From assembly GCA_946478675.1 (NCBI GenBank), contig CAMLEF010000272.1, forward strand, positions 1-6,506: 6,506 nucleotides of DNA. The letters run 5' to 3'. The notes beneath the pieces are model-generated. The model saw only the letters and a list, made by a program, of their open reading frames with translations, was not told where the DNA came from and searched no databases. Positions within the stretch are counted from its first letter, which is position 1. The number at the start of each line of letters is the position of its first letter. The stretch comes from an uncultured Flavobacteriales bacterium (GTDB lineage: Bacteria; Bacteroidota; Bacteroidia; Palsa-965). Shown in pieces: positions 1 to 5,734 of the stretch. A program made the position numbers and the translations under genes.

Positions 1-420
1 TCTTCCGTGGAAGTAGTAACCGGCGACAGCATCTACGATCTCGACATCGATATCTACGCTCCCTGCGCGCTCGGCGCCACGGTGAACGACGCTACGTTGT
101 CGCGCCTGAAGTGCTCGATCATCTGCGGCGCTGCCAACAACCAGCTCGCGGACGAAGCCATTCACGGCAAAATCGTGATGGAAAAAGGCATCCTGTACGC
201 GCCCGATTTCGTGGTGAACGCCGGCGGCCTCATCAATGTGTATTCCGAAGTAGCGAAGTACGGCCGTGAGGCGGCGCTCGCACAGGCGGAAAACATCTAC
301 AACACGACGGCCGGCATATACGCGATGTCGAAAAAAGACAACATCCCGACGTATATGGCAGCAAACCGCACGGCAGAAGCACGCATCGCGGCAATGGCCC
401 ATATCCGTACCAAACGTTAA
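1..420 (+). CDS. Leu/Glu/Phe/Val dehydrogenase, C-terminal part (5' end outside window)
   Basis: The reading frame is open from the first base, so the gene begins upstream; 139 C-terminal residues are visible. Enzymes of this family oxidatively deaminate an amino acid to its 2-oxo acid with NAD(P)+ in the cytoplasm. The visible part is the back half of the Rossmann domain and the C-terminal helices. The family signatures are PCALGATVND (visible residues 21-30), the ICGAANNQLA stretch (41-50), where the Asn residues contact the nicotinamide ribose, and APDFVVNAGGLINV (67-80). The small size and GAANNQ/YAPDFVVNAGG wording fit leucine/phenylalanine/valine dehydrogenases better than large hexameric glutamate dehydrogenases. 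The specificity-determining N-terminal domain is not in the window, so the substrate cannot be assigned. A hairpin terminator follows 13 bases after the stop. Confidence 0.93.
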   Translation, partial: SSVEVVTGDSIYDLDIDIYAPCALGATVNDATLSRLKCSIICGAANNQLADEAIHGKIVMEKGILYAPDFVVNAGGLINVYSEVAKYGREAALAQAENIYNTTAGIYAMSKKDNIPTYMAANRTAEARIAAMAHIRTKR

Positions 421-433
421 TCAGTCAAACCAT

Positions 434-474
434 TCAAAAGACAAATCCCGGCGCATTCGGGGTTTGTCTTTTGA
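434..474 (+). terminator. Rho-independent terminator after the dehydrogenase gene
   Basis: Bases 434-449 pair with 459-474 in a 16 bp stem containing one T-G wobble; 450 and 458 can also pair, leaving a 7-base loop. The stem core reads AAAGACAAATCCC / GGGGTTTGTCTTT, with a T run at its 3' side and an A run at its 5' side. It could therefore stop transcription in both directions. It isolates the dehydrogenase from nusB, whose start codon is only 22 bases downstream. Confidence 0.85.
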
Positions 475-496
475 GCTTTTAGTAAGAGTTCTTTTT

Positions 497-1447
497 ATGC
501 TGAACAGGAGATACCTGCGTATTAAAGCCATGCAAGCCCTCTACGGATTTTTCCAGGCAGAGGACGGTGACATGCCCAAAGGAGAGCGCGAGTTGTTACG
601 CAGTATTGACCGCACCTACGATCTTTACATTTACCTGCTGCTGCTGCTGGAGGAATTCGTGCGGGTGGCAAATAACCAGATCGACATCGCGAGAGAGAAA
701 AAGCTCCCGACGAAAGAAGACCTGGATCCCAACATGCGTTTTGTGAATAACCGGCTCATCGCGCAGCTTTCGGTCCACCCGAAGCTGAAGCGGGAAGGGG
801 AAGCGCGCAAGCTCACCTGGCAATCCGACCAGGAAATGGACCTCGTGCGCCAGACCTGGGAAAGCATCCGCCAGTCGGACGAGTACAAGGCGTACATGAA
901 CGGCCCGGAAGATTCCTACAAGGCCGACCAGGAATTCGTGCTGGATATTTTCAAGAAATACATGGCCGACGACGACTCTTTCGAGCATTTCATCGAAGAG
1001 AAGAACATGCACTGGCCCGGCGATATGAACATGGCCGTTGCGCCTGCCGTGATCCGCACGCTCGAAACGGGCAGCGAAACGCAGGAGCCGCAGCTGGCGC
1101 CGTTGTTCAAAGACGCGGAAGAAGACCGCCAGTTCGTGCTCGACCTGTATCGCAAGACGATCATCGAGAACGAGAACTGCGAAAAGCTCATCTCGGAAAA
1201 AACGAAGAACTGGGAAGTCGACCGCATCGCCGTGATGGACGTGATCCTGATGAAGATGGCGATCGTCGAGTTGCTGCATTTCACCAGCATCCCGGTGAAA
1301 GTAACGCTGAACGAATACATCGAGATCTCGAAAACCTACAGCACGCCGCGCTCGAAGCAATTCATCAACGGCATCCTCGACAAGCTGGTCATTGATTTCC
1401 GCCGCGACGGAACGATCAAAAAGACCGGCCGGGGACTGATGGAGTAG
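497..1447 (+). CDS. nusB: Transcription antitermination factor NusB
   Basis: NusB binds boxA RNA with S10 (NusE) and joins the antitermination complex on rRNA operons. The protein has 316 residues from the ATG at 497. The frame is open further upstream to 266, but that part overlaps the dehydrogenase and the terminator, and the family N-terminus (MLNRRYLRIKAMQALYGFFQ) begins exactly at 497. The N-terminal helix covers about residues 4-20. The diagnostic C-terminal NusB core covers about residues 239-300: NWEVDRIAVMDVILMKMAI, then IPVKVTLNEYIEISKTYST and RSKQFINGILDKL. E. coli NusB has about 139 residues; the extra length is a charged, helix-rich central segment (about 55-205) typical of Bacteroidota NusB. 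A Leu run (47-51) is encoded by CTG repeats. No Shine-Dalgarno is seen. The stop codon overlaps the left arm of a palindromic repeat. Confidence 0.95.
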   Translation: MLNRRYLRIKAMQALYGFFQAEDGDMPKGERELLRSIDRTYDLYIYLLLLLEEFVRVANNQIDIAREKKLPTKEDLDPNMRFVNNRLIAQLSVHPKLKREGEARKLTWQSDQEMDLVRQTWESIRQSDEYKAYMNGPEDSYKADQEFVLDIFKKYMADDDSFEHFIEEKNMHWPGDMNMAVAPAVIRTLETGSETQEPQLAPLFKDAEEDRQFVLDLYRKTIIENENCEKLISEKTKNWEVDRIAVMDVILMKMAIVELLHFTSIPVKVTLNEYIEISKTYSTPRSKQFINGILDKLVIDFRRDGTIKKTGRGLME

Positions 1448-1532
1448 TTCGGAGCCTGGAGTTCGGAGTCTGGAGTTTTAAGTGATTACACCAAACTCCC
1501 AGCTCCGAACTCCTGACTCGAAACTCCGAACT
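1446..1532. repeat. Palindromic AGTTCGGAG-type intergenic repeat after nusB
   Basis: Left arm 1446-1478 and right arm 1493-1532 are imperfect reverse complements around a 14-base loop (1479-1492). Three matching blocks occur in order: AGTTCGGAG (9), GGAGTTCGGAG (11) and GGAGTTT (7). The blocks are separated by non-matching linkers of 3 and 10 bases on the two arms, a difference of 7 bases, about one repeat unit. The element begins inside the nusB stop codon TAG and ends 7 bases before a promoter-like -7 motif. In RNA it would fold as a long bulged hairpin and could act as a transcription barrier or protect the 3' end of the nusB mRNA. There is no U-tract, so it is not a classical terminator. 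Confidence 0.85.
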
Positions 1533-1538
1533 AAATTG

Positions 1539-1546
1539 TACTTTTG
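1539..1546 (+). promoter_or_regulatory. Bacteroidota -7 promoter element upstream of the DUF1573 gene
   Basis: TACTTTTG matches the Bacteroidota primary-sigma -7 consensus TAnnTTTG at every fixed position and lies in an A/T-rich patch right after the palindrome. It sits 23 bases before the ATG at 1570, giving an inferred leader of roughly 15-20 bases. No good TTTG (-33) element is found at the expected distance, because that region is the right arm of the repeat, so the call rests on the -7 match and position alone. Confidence 0.5.
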
Positions 1547-1569
1547 GCAGACTAATTAAAAGCAGATCC

Positions 1570-2055
1570 ATGAAAGCGAAAACCCTTTTCCTTTCCGTTT
1601 GCGCCCTCGGAATGATGGCAGGTATGTTCTCCTGCGCACCCAAGAAAAAAACGGACGTCACCACCGATATGGTCGACATCACCAGCTCGGCGAACGGCAA
1701 CGCTCCGGCGGGCAACGCCCCGATGATGAATTTTGCGGAAGAATCCTGGGATTTCGGCAAGATCTCGCAGGGTGAGCGCGTATCGCATGCGTTCAAGTTC
1801 CGCAACACCGGCGGTTCCCCGTTGATCATCTCGGAAGCGCACGGCTCCTGCGGCTGCACCGTTCCGGAATACCCGCACAACCCGGTTGCTCCCGGTGCGG
1901 ATGCCGTCATCAACGTCGTCTTCAACAGCGAAGGCAAACACGGCAAGCAGGAAAAGACCGTCACGCTTTCTACCAATTGCGAAATCTCTACCAAAGTCCT
2001 TACGATCAAATCCGAAGTCCTCGTTCCTGAAGAACGCGGCGGCGAAGGCAAATAA
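1570..2055 (+). CDS. DUF1573 domain lipoprotein
   Basis: The 161-residue protein has a lipoprotein signal peptide: Lys-2 and Lys-4, a hydrophobic stretch at 5-20, and a lipobox MFSC with the acylated Cys at 22. A Ser/Ala/Asn/Pro-rich linker follows to about 54. The rest (55-153) is a DUF1573 immunoglobulin-like domain with its usual landmarks: WDFGKISQGERVSHAFKFRN (60-79), GGSPLIIS (81-88), the SCGCTVPEYP turn (93-102), the PVAPGADAVINVVFNS strand pair (105-120), and G..GKQEKTVTLSTNC (122-137). Proteins of this family are common in Bacteroidota envelopes; no enzymatic role is established. A periplasm-facing, membrane-anchored location is inferred from the lipobox. It is followed 21 bases later by yajC and probably shares a transcript with it. 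The ATG start is supported by the signal peptide beginning there. Confidence 0.9.
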   Translation: MKAKTLFLSVCALGMMAGMFSCAPKKKTDVTTDMVDITSSANGNAPAGNAPMMNFAEESWDFGKISQGERVSHAFKFRNTGGSPLIISEAHGSCGCTVPEYPHNPVAPGADAVINVVFNSEGKHGKQEKTVTLSTNCEISTKVLTIKSEVLVPEERGGEGK

Positions 2056-2076
2056 ACCATCAATTCAATTCTCTCT

Positions 2077-2463
2077 ATGCACCTTTTGACTTTTATTCTT
2101 CTCGATGCTGCTCCCGCAGCCGGAGCTCCTGCAGCAGGCGGCGGTATGAGCCCGAACGTGATGAACATTCTCATGATCGGCCTGATCATCGTCGTATTCT
2201 ACTTCTTCATGATCCGCCCGCAGCAGAAGAAGCAGAAAGAAGCGAACAACTTTCTCGCCGAGATCGGCAAAGGCACCAAGATCGTCACCATTGGCGGCAT
2301 CATCGGCAAAGTGCTCGATGTTCGCGACAAATCTTTCATCATCGAAGTAGAAGGCGGCAACCGTCTCCAGATCCTGAAGTCGGCCGTTTCCCTCGAGAAC
2401 TCCCGCACCTTCAACAACAACGACGAGAAGAAAGAGGAGAAGGAAAAAGAGAAAAAAGACTAA
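2077..2463 (+). CDS. yajC: Preprotein translocase subunit YajC
   Basis: YajC is a small inner-membrane accessory of the SecDF-SecYEG protein export machinery. The 128-residue protein has a short N-terminal leader with an Ala/Gly/Pro-rich stretch (11-23). One transmembrane helix follows (about 28-46, MNILMIGLIIVVFYFFMIRP), ending in the family signature RPQQKKQKE (47-55). A small cytoplasmic domain has GTKIVTIGGIIGKVLDV (66-82) and ends in a highly charged Lys/Glu tail (113-128). The start at 2077 is preferred to an internal ATG at 2146 because Bacteroidota YajC proteins usually carry such an Ala/Gly-rich leader before the helix. A terminator follows 30 bases after the stop. Confidence 0.95.
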   Translation: MHLLTFILLDAAPAAGAPAAGGGMSPNVMNILMIGLIIVVFYFFMIRPQQKKQKEANNFLAEIGKGTKIVTIGGIIGKVLDVRDKSFIIEVEGGNRLQILKSAVSLENSRTFNNNDEKKEEKEKEKKD

Positions 2464-2492
2464 TCCGTTACTGAAAACCAACCCGGTTTACG

Positions 2493-2540
2493 ATCCCAGA
2501 ATTTCAGAGCTCCTCTCCGGAATTTTGGGATTTGTTTTTT
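2493..2540 (+). terminator. Rho-independent terminator after yajC
   Basis: Bases 2493-2505 pair with 2519-2531 over 13 bp with two G-T wobbles (ATCCCAGAATTTC with GGAATTTTGGGAT). The intervening bases can extend the hairpin by AGAG (2506-2509) with CTCT (2513-2516). The stem runs into the T-rich tract TTTGTTTTTT (2531-2540). This places the transcription end of the DUF1573-yajC unit before the YbbR gene, which starts only 23 bases downstream. Confidence 0.85.
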
Positions 2541-2562
2541 GTAATTGGGAATTTTGCCCCGC

Positions 2563-3543
2563 ATGGCCAGCCCGCAACAACCGATCGCACAGGGAATCAA
2601 AACGCCGTTTCGCAACCGCAGGTTCATGACGTTTGTCGTCTGCCTGCTGCTGTCGGCGGTGTTCTGGGTGCTGCATGCGCTTTCCAAAGAATACGAGCTG
2701 AACATTCGTGTGCCGGTAACCTACACGCATTTGCCGGACCGCGGATTGGTGGCCGTCGACCTGCCGGATTCCATCGACGCGCGGGTAAGCGGCAGCGGTT
2801 TTATCCTGCTGGCATACCAATGGACGCAAAGCACGACACCGGTGGAACTGGACGTGCGGCAGGCAAAAGCGCTGGGCAACGGCGATTACGCACTCTCCAC
2901 CTGGCTCCATCCCGAGCGTCTCGAAGGCGCCATCGGCCGCGGACTGCACGTGGAGCGGCTGCTGCCCGATACGCTGATCCTCAATTTCGCGGGACGGGTA
3001 GAGAAGAAGGTGCCGGTGCGACCGAAAGTCACGGTGAAATGCGCGCCGGGTTACCGCCTGGGCGACAGCATCACGACGAGCCCGGCGATGGTAACGGTAA
3101 GCGGCGCGGAGGCTTTGTTGAAACGCGTGAGCTTCGTGGAAACGGAGCAGAAGAATTACACGAAGCTCGACCATTCGCTCAATGAGCCGGTGAAGCTCGT
3201 GCTGCCGCAGGGCGTTTCGCAGGTGGAGATCGAGCCGGCAACTGCGCGCGTGGTCGTGGCCGTCGGGCAATACACCGAAAGCCGCCTGAGCATTCCCGTC
3301 GAAGTGATCAACGTTCCGGCCAACCTCGTGCTGAAAACGATTCCCGATAAAGTCGATGTCACGTTCCAGGTGCCGGTCGAAGATTTCAACGCCATCCACG
3401 GCGACATGTTCCGCATCATCGCCGATTATTCGAAAGCCGATCAGCAAACCGGTGATATCCCGCTGGAGATTGTCCGCCAGCCGCTGAACATCCGCAACCT
3501 GAAGCTCGCGCAGCCGCGGGTGCAATACATCATCCGGAAGTAG
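2563..3543 (+). CDS. YbbR-like domain protein, membrane anchored
   Basis: The 326-residue protein has a basic N-terminal segment (1-21, with FRNRR), one transmembrane helix (about 22-40, MTFVVCLLLSAVFWVLHAL), then an extracytoplasmic region. That region is built of beta-rich YbbR-type repeats: about 44-145 (ELNIRVPVTYTHLPDRG... to LILNFAGR), 148-235 (KKVPVRPKVTVKCAPGYRLGDSITTSPAMVTVSGAE...) and 240-320 (SRLSIPVEVINVPANLVLKTIPDKVDVTFQVP...). The phrase 'P.MVTVSGAEALLKRVSFVET' (174-193) is the recurring YbbR signature. In Firmicutes the related CdaR regulates the diadenylate cyclase CdaA, but no cyclase gene is adjacent here, so that role should not be transferred. An alternative TTG start at 2545 would add six residues; ATG 2563 is preferred. 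The expected next gene of this neighbourhood, coaE, is not found. Confidence 0.88.
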   Translation: MASPQQPIAQGIKTPFRNRRFMTFVVCLLLSAVFWVLHALSKEYELNIRVPVTYTHLPDRGLVAVDLPDSIDARVSGSGFILLAYQWTQSTTPVELDVRQAKALGNGDYALSTWLHPERLEGAIGRGLHVERLLPDTLILNFAGRVEKKVPVRPKVTVKCAPGYRLGDSITTSPAMVTVSGAEALLKRVSFVETEQKNYTKLDHSLNEPVKLVLPQGVSQVEIEPATARVVVAVGQYTESRLSIPVEVINVPANLVLKTIPDKVDVTFQVPVEDFNAIHGDMFRIIADYSKADQQTGDIPLEIVRQPLNIRNLKLAQPRVQYIIRK

Positions 3544-3593
3544 TTACGAATTGTTACGAATGGGGAGAGGTTGGTGCTCCGGATTTGCTTTGG

Positions 3594-3730
3594 GTGCTGC
3601 AGTGAAGTGGGGTGCGAATTCCGAATCATTATGAATATACGAATGGGGGAGTGTGGAATTCTTCAGGGGAGATGCGTGCTGCAATGATGTGGGGTTACGA
3701 ATAACGAATCATTGCGAATATACGAATGGG
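3594..3730. repeat. Two diverged direct repeats of about 55 bases
   Basis: Copy 1 (3594-3647) and copy 2 (3676-3730) share the same order of blocks: GTGCTGCA-TGA-GTGGGGT, a CGAAT pair, then CGAATCATT, GAATATACGAATGGG. They differ by a handful of substitutions and a one-base indel. The 28 bases between them are not clearly repeated. This shows segmental duplication of a composite unit, not only of the heptamer. Confidence 0.8.
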
Positions 3731-3790
3731 TATTCCAGAGAACCGGTAGCAGTGATTCGTATATTCGTACACATTCGTAATTCGTAACCC
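3692..3790. repeat. 36-base inverted repeat just before the acyl-CoA synthetase start
   Basis: Left arm 3692-3727 and right arm 3755-3790 are reverse complements at 31 of 36 positions, separated by 27 bases. Most mismatches lie in one internal patch (3710-3714). The outer block (GGGTTACGAAT) and inner block (CGAATATACGAAT) pair perfectly. The right arm ends only 4 bases before the ATG at 3795, so a transcript covering it would present the start codon at the foot of a long hairpin. Confidence 0.88.
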
Positions 3791-3794
3791 ATCC

Positions 3795-5252
3795 ATGACT
3801 TTTCCCGAACGTTTCACTGAAGTGGTTGTTGATTTTCCGCGGCGGATTTTGCTGTCGGATGGGAATGGCGCTTATTCTTCGGAGCAGGTTTTTCTGACGG
3901 CGAAAGGTGTTGCGCAGGAATTGCTTTCGAAGCGGAAGTTTGCGGGCGAACGAATCGCATTGCTGGCGCCGCCGGGACTTTCGTATGTCGCGGGGATGCT
4001 GGCGGGATGGATGCGCGGGGCGATGATGGTGCCGCTGTGCCCGGAACATCCGCCGGCGGAAATTGCCCATGTGCTCAGCGACAGTCAGCCGGCGATTATT
4101 CTCTGTCATCCTTCGTTGCGTGCATTGCTGCCGGAAACCAAAATCCAGATTGCGAAGCTCGTTGCCGACAAACCGCAGGAAGACTTCATCGATTTCGAAT
4201 GGAATTATCCTTCGCCGAACAATGCGGCGCTGATGCTGTATACGAGCGGTACCACGGGAAAACCGAAAGGCGTTGTGCACACGCATGCTTCATTGGCGTC
4301 GTCGGTGCAATGTCTCATCGAAGCGTGGGAGTGGACGGAGAACGATCGCATCCTGCATTTTCTTCCGCTGCATCATACGCACGGCATCGTCAACAAATTG
4401 CTGTGCCCGCTGTGGGCCGGCGCGCGCTGCGACATGCTGCCGAAATTCGATGCGAAAATCGTTTGGGAAAAGCTCGTGAAAGAAGAATACACCGTTTTCA
4501 TGGCGGTGCCGACCGTTTACGCCAAGCTGATCCAGGCCTGGGAAGAAGCGGATGAAACAACGAAACAAAACTATTCGGCGTCCTGCAAAAAACTGCGGCT
4601 GATGGTTTCCGGGTCGGCGGCGTTGCCCGTGAGCCTGCTGGAAAAATGGAAAACGATTTCGGGCCACGTGCTGCTCGAGCGTTACGGCATGACGGAAATC
4701 GGGATGGCGCTGTCGAACCCGCTGCATGGCGAGCGGCGCGCGGGATTCGTGGGGCAGCCGCTGCCGGGCATGGAAGTGCGGATGAATGCGGAGCAGGAGC
4801 TGGAAGTGCGCGGAAAAAATGTGTTCAGGGAATACTGGAAGCGCGCCGATGAAACGAAGAAGAGTTTTACGAGCGACGGCTGGTTCCGCACCGGCGACAT
4901 GGTAGCGTTCGAAGACGGTTATTATCGCATCGTCGGAAGGCTCTCAACCGATATCATCAAATGCGGAGGATACAAAATCTCGGCGCTGGAAATCGAATCG
5001 GTATTGCTGCAGCATCCTGCAGTGCGCGAGGCTTGCGTGGTGGGCATCGCGGATGAAACCTGGGGCGAGAAGATTGCGGCGATCCTTGTCTTGAAAGAAG
5101 GACAAGCGCTCACACTCGACGAACTGCGCGATTGGGCGAAACCGCATCTCGCGAATTACAAATTGCCGACGTTGCTGAAAATTGCCGAAGCGTTGCCGCG
5201 GAATGCGATGGGGAAAACGGTCAAGAACGAAGCGAAAAAGCTGCTCGCATGA
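3795..5252 (+). CDS. Acyl-CoA synthetase, ACSF3/malonyl-CoA synthetase-like
   Basis: This is an adenylate-forming enzyme of 485 residues that would activate a carboxylic acid with ATP and join it to CoA. All core motifs are present: the phosphate loop YTSGTTGKPKG (149-159), YGMTE (297-301), GWFRTGD (362-368), the hinge region GRLSTDIIKCGGYKIS (381-396) and PRNAMGKTVK (468-477) with the catalytic Lys at 474. Segments such as FLPLHHTHGIVNKLLCPLWAGA (189-210), FMAVPT (235-240), LRLMVSGSAALP (267-278) and LLERYGMTEIGMALSNPL (293-310) strongly recall ACSF3, the mitochondrial malonyl/methylmalonyl-CoA synthetase. Malonate or methylmalonate is thus the best guess, but medium-chain substrates remain possible. 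The N-terminus is short and no targeting signal is seen, so it is cytoplasmic. The ATG follows a long inverted repeat, and its end overlaps the next gene by ATGA. Confidence 0.9.
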   Translation: MTFPERFTEVVVDFPRRILLSDGNGAYSSEQVFLTAKGVAQELLSKRKFAGERIALLAPPGLSYVAGMLAGWMRGAMMVPLCPEHPPAEIAHVLSDSQPAIILCHPSLRALLPETKIQIAKLVADKPQEDFIDFEWNYPSPNNAALMLYTSGTTGKPKGVVHTHASLASSVQCLIEAWEWTENDRILHFLPLHHTHGIVNKLLCPLWAGARCDMLPKFDAKIVWEKLVKEEYTVFMAVPTVYAKLIQAWEEADETTKQNYSASCKKLRLMVSGSAALPVSLLEKWKTISGHVLLERYGMTEIGMALSNPLHGERRAGFVGQPLPGMEVRMNAEQELEVRGKNVFREYWKRADETKKSFTSDGWFRTGDMVAFEDGYYRIVGRLSTDIIKCGGYKISALEIESVLLQHPAVREACVVGIADETWGEKIAAILVLKEGQALTLDELRDWAKPHLANYKLPTLLKIAEALPRNAMGKTVKNEAKKLLA

Positions 5253-5734
5253 ATTCTTTTTACGATGTCATGAAAAAGCATCCCGATGCGAAACTGCTGG
5301 ACATCGTGCAGCATCGTCGTCGCGATTACCAATTGGGAGCGCTCGATGCAGCGGAGCTCGTCCTGAAAGAGCGCGGCGTAAAATGGGAAATGCCGGAAGA
5401 GAAATTCGCTGCTTACGAACCGATCGAAAATGTGCGGGATGAAATTGCGCAGCGGCTGGCGACAGGCGAGAATATCGAACAAATCAAATCGCAGTTGAAA
5501 GACGAGAAAGGCATCGACGTGTTCGAATACGCCGAACGCGAGCAGGAAGCGGAAGAAAGAGTGAACCCGGATTTTGCAGCGAAGCGGCGCTACTTTGGCG
5601 GCGTCGGTACGAGCATGCTGCTGGTCATTTTCGCAGGATTGAGACTCGCGCGGTATTCTCCGGGAGTGGGGGCCGCCGTAATCATCGGGGGACTGGTACT
5701 TGGCGCGATACTGCTAATCATGAGAAAAAAATGA
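5249..5734 (+). CDS. Small membrane protein of unknown function with two C-terminal helices
   Basis: The 161-residue protein starts at an ATG overlapping the synthetase stop codon (ATGA, 5249-5252), which implies translational coupling. The N-terminal part (about 1-45) contains LLDIVQHRRRDYQLGALDAAELVLKERG (16-43). It resembles a short helical motif seen at the N-terminus of various Bacteroidota proteins (a 'dY...A...A..iL..RG' pattern), whose function I do not know. A charged, probably helical segment follows (58-110, rich in Glu/Lys/Gln). Two hydrophobic helices end the protein (about 117-134 and 139-158), separated by a short RYSPG turn, with a basic KK-rich tail. A cytoplasmic N-terminal domain anchored by a C-terminal hairpin is inferred. 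The frame is open upstream of 5249, but that part lies inside the synthetase. I do not recognise the family. Confidence 0.82.
   Translation: MNSFYDVMKKHPDAKLLDIVQHRRRDYQLGALDAAELVLKERGVKWEMPEEKFAAYEPIENVRDEIAQRLATGENIEQIKSQLKDEKGIDVFEYAEREQEAEERVNPDFAAKRRYFGGVGTSMLLVIFAGLRLARYSPGVGAAVIIGGLVLGAILLIMRKK

Larger units (their letters stand above)
3544..3790. repeat. TACGAAT-rich intergenic repeat cluster
   Basis: The whole 251-base spacer between the YbbR gene and the synthetase gene lacks a convincing ORF. It holds nine exact TACGAAT heptamers: five on the + strand (3545, 3555, 3638, 3696, 3721) and four on the - strand (starting at 3755, 3763, 3773, 3780 as ATTCGTA), besides several one-mismatch copies. 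The first copies begin directly after the YbbR stop codon, and the last ends 8 bases before the synthetase ATG. G-runs (GGGG) close each + strand cluster. Larger direct and inverted repeats built from these units are listed separately. Confidence 0.9.

Noticed and set aside
637..651. CTG trinucleotide run in nusB as a phase-variable tract
   Set aside because: It is a short in-frame Leu run; changes in unit number would not shift the frame, and such runs are common in Leu-rich helices.
596..1360. Long open frame (254 residues) on the - strand opposite nusB
   Set aside because: It is antisense to a clearly conserved NusB, its translation is rich in Arg, His, Phe and Val without domain motifs, and the G+C bias of the codons on the + strand explains the lack of stops.
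1416..2189. 257-residue - strand frame covering the palindrome and the DUF1573 gene
   Set aside because: Part of it is translation of the AGTTCGGAG repeat (a VRSSELGV-like string) and the rest is antisense to a lipoprotein gene with a clear signal peptide.
2549..2556. GAATTTTG as a -7 promoter element for the YbbR gene, with TTTTG at 2523-2527 as -33
   Set aside because: It has one mismatch at the first fixed position, the -33 part is inside the terminator stem, and it would give a nearly leaderless transcript. It is possible but not supported.
2488..3525. 345-residue open frame on the - strand opposite the YbbR gene
   Set aside because: Composition is Arg/His/Gln-rich and low in motif content, while the + strand frame has a transmembrane helix and YbbR repeats. 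It also runs through the yajC terminator.
3585..3592. TTGCTTTG as a -7 element for the acyl-CoA synthetase gene
   Set aside because: One fixed base differs from TAnnTTTG, no clear -33 partner is present, and it lies 200 bases before the start codon.
3544..3790. CRISPR array
   Set aside because: The repeats are short, of both orientations, irregularly spaced and diverged; there are no uniform spacers and no cas genes.
3663..4286. 207-residue - strand frame across the TACGAAT cluster and the synthetase start
   Set aside because: Its ends lie in repeat DNA and its body is antisense to conserved adenylation motifs; no domain signature is visible.
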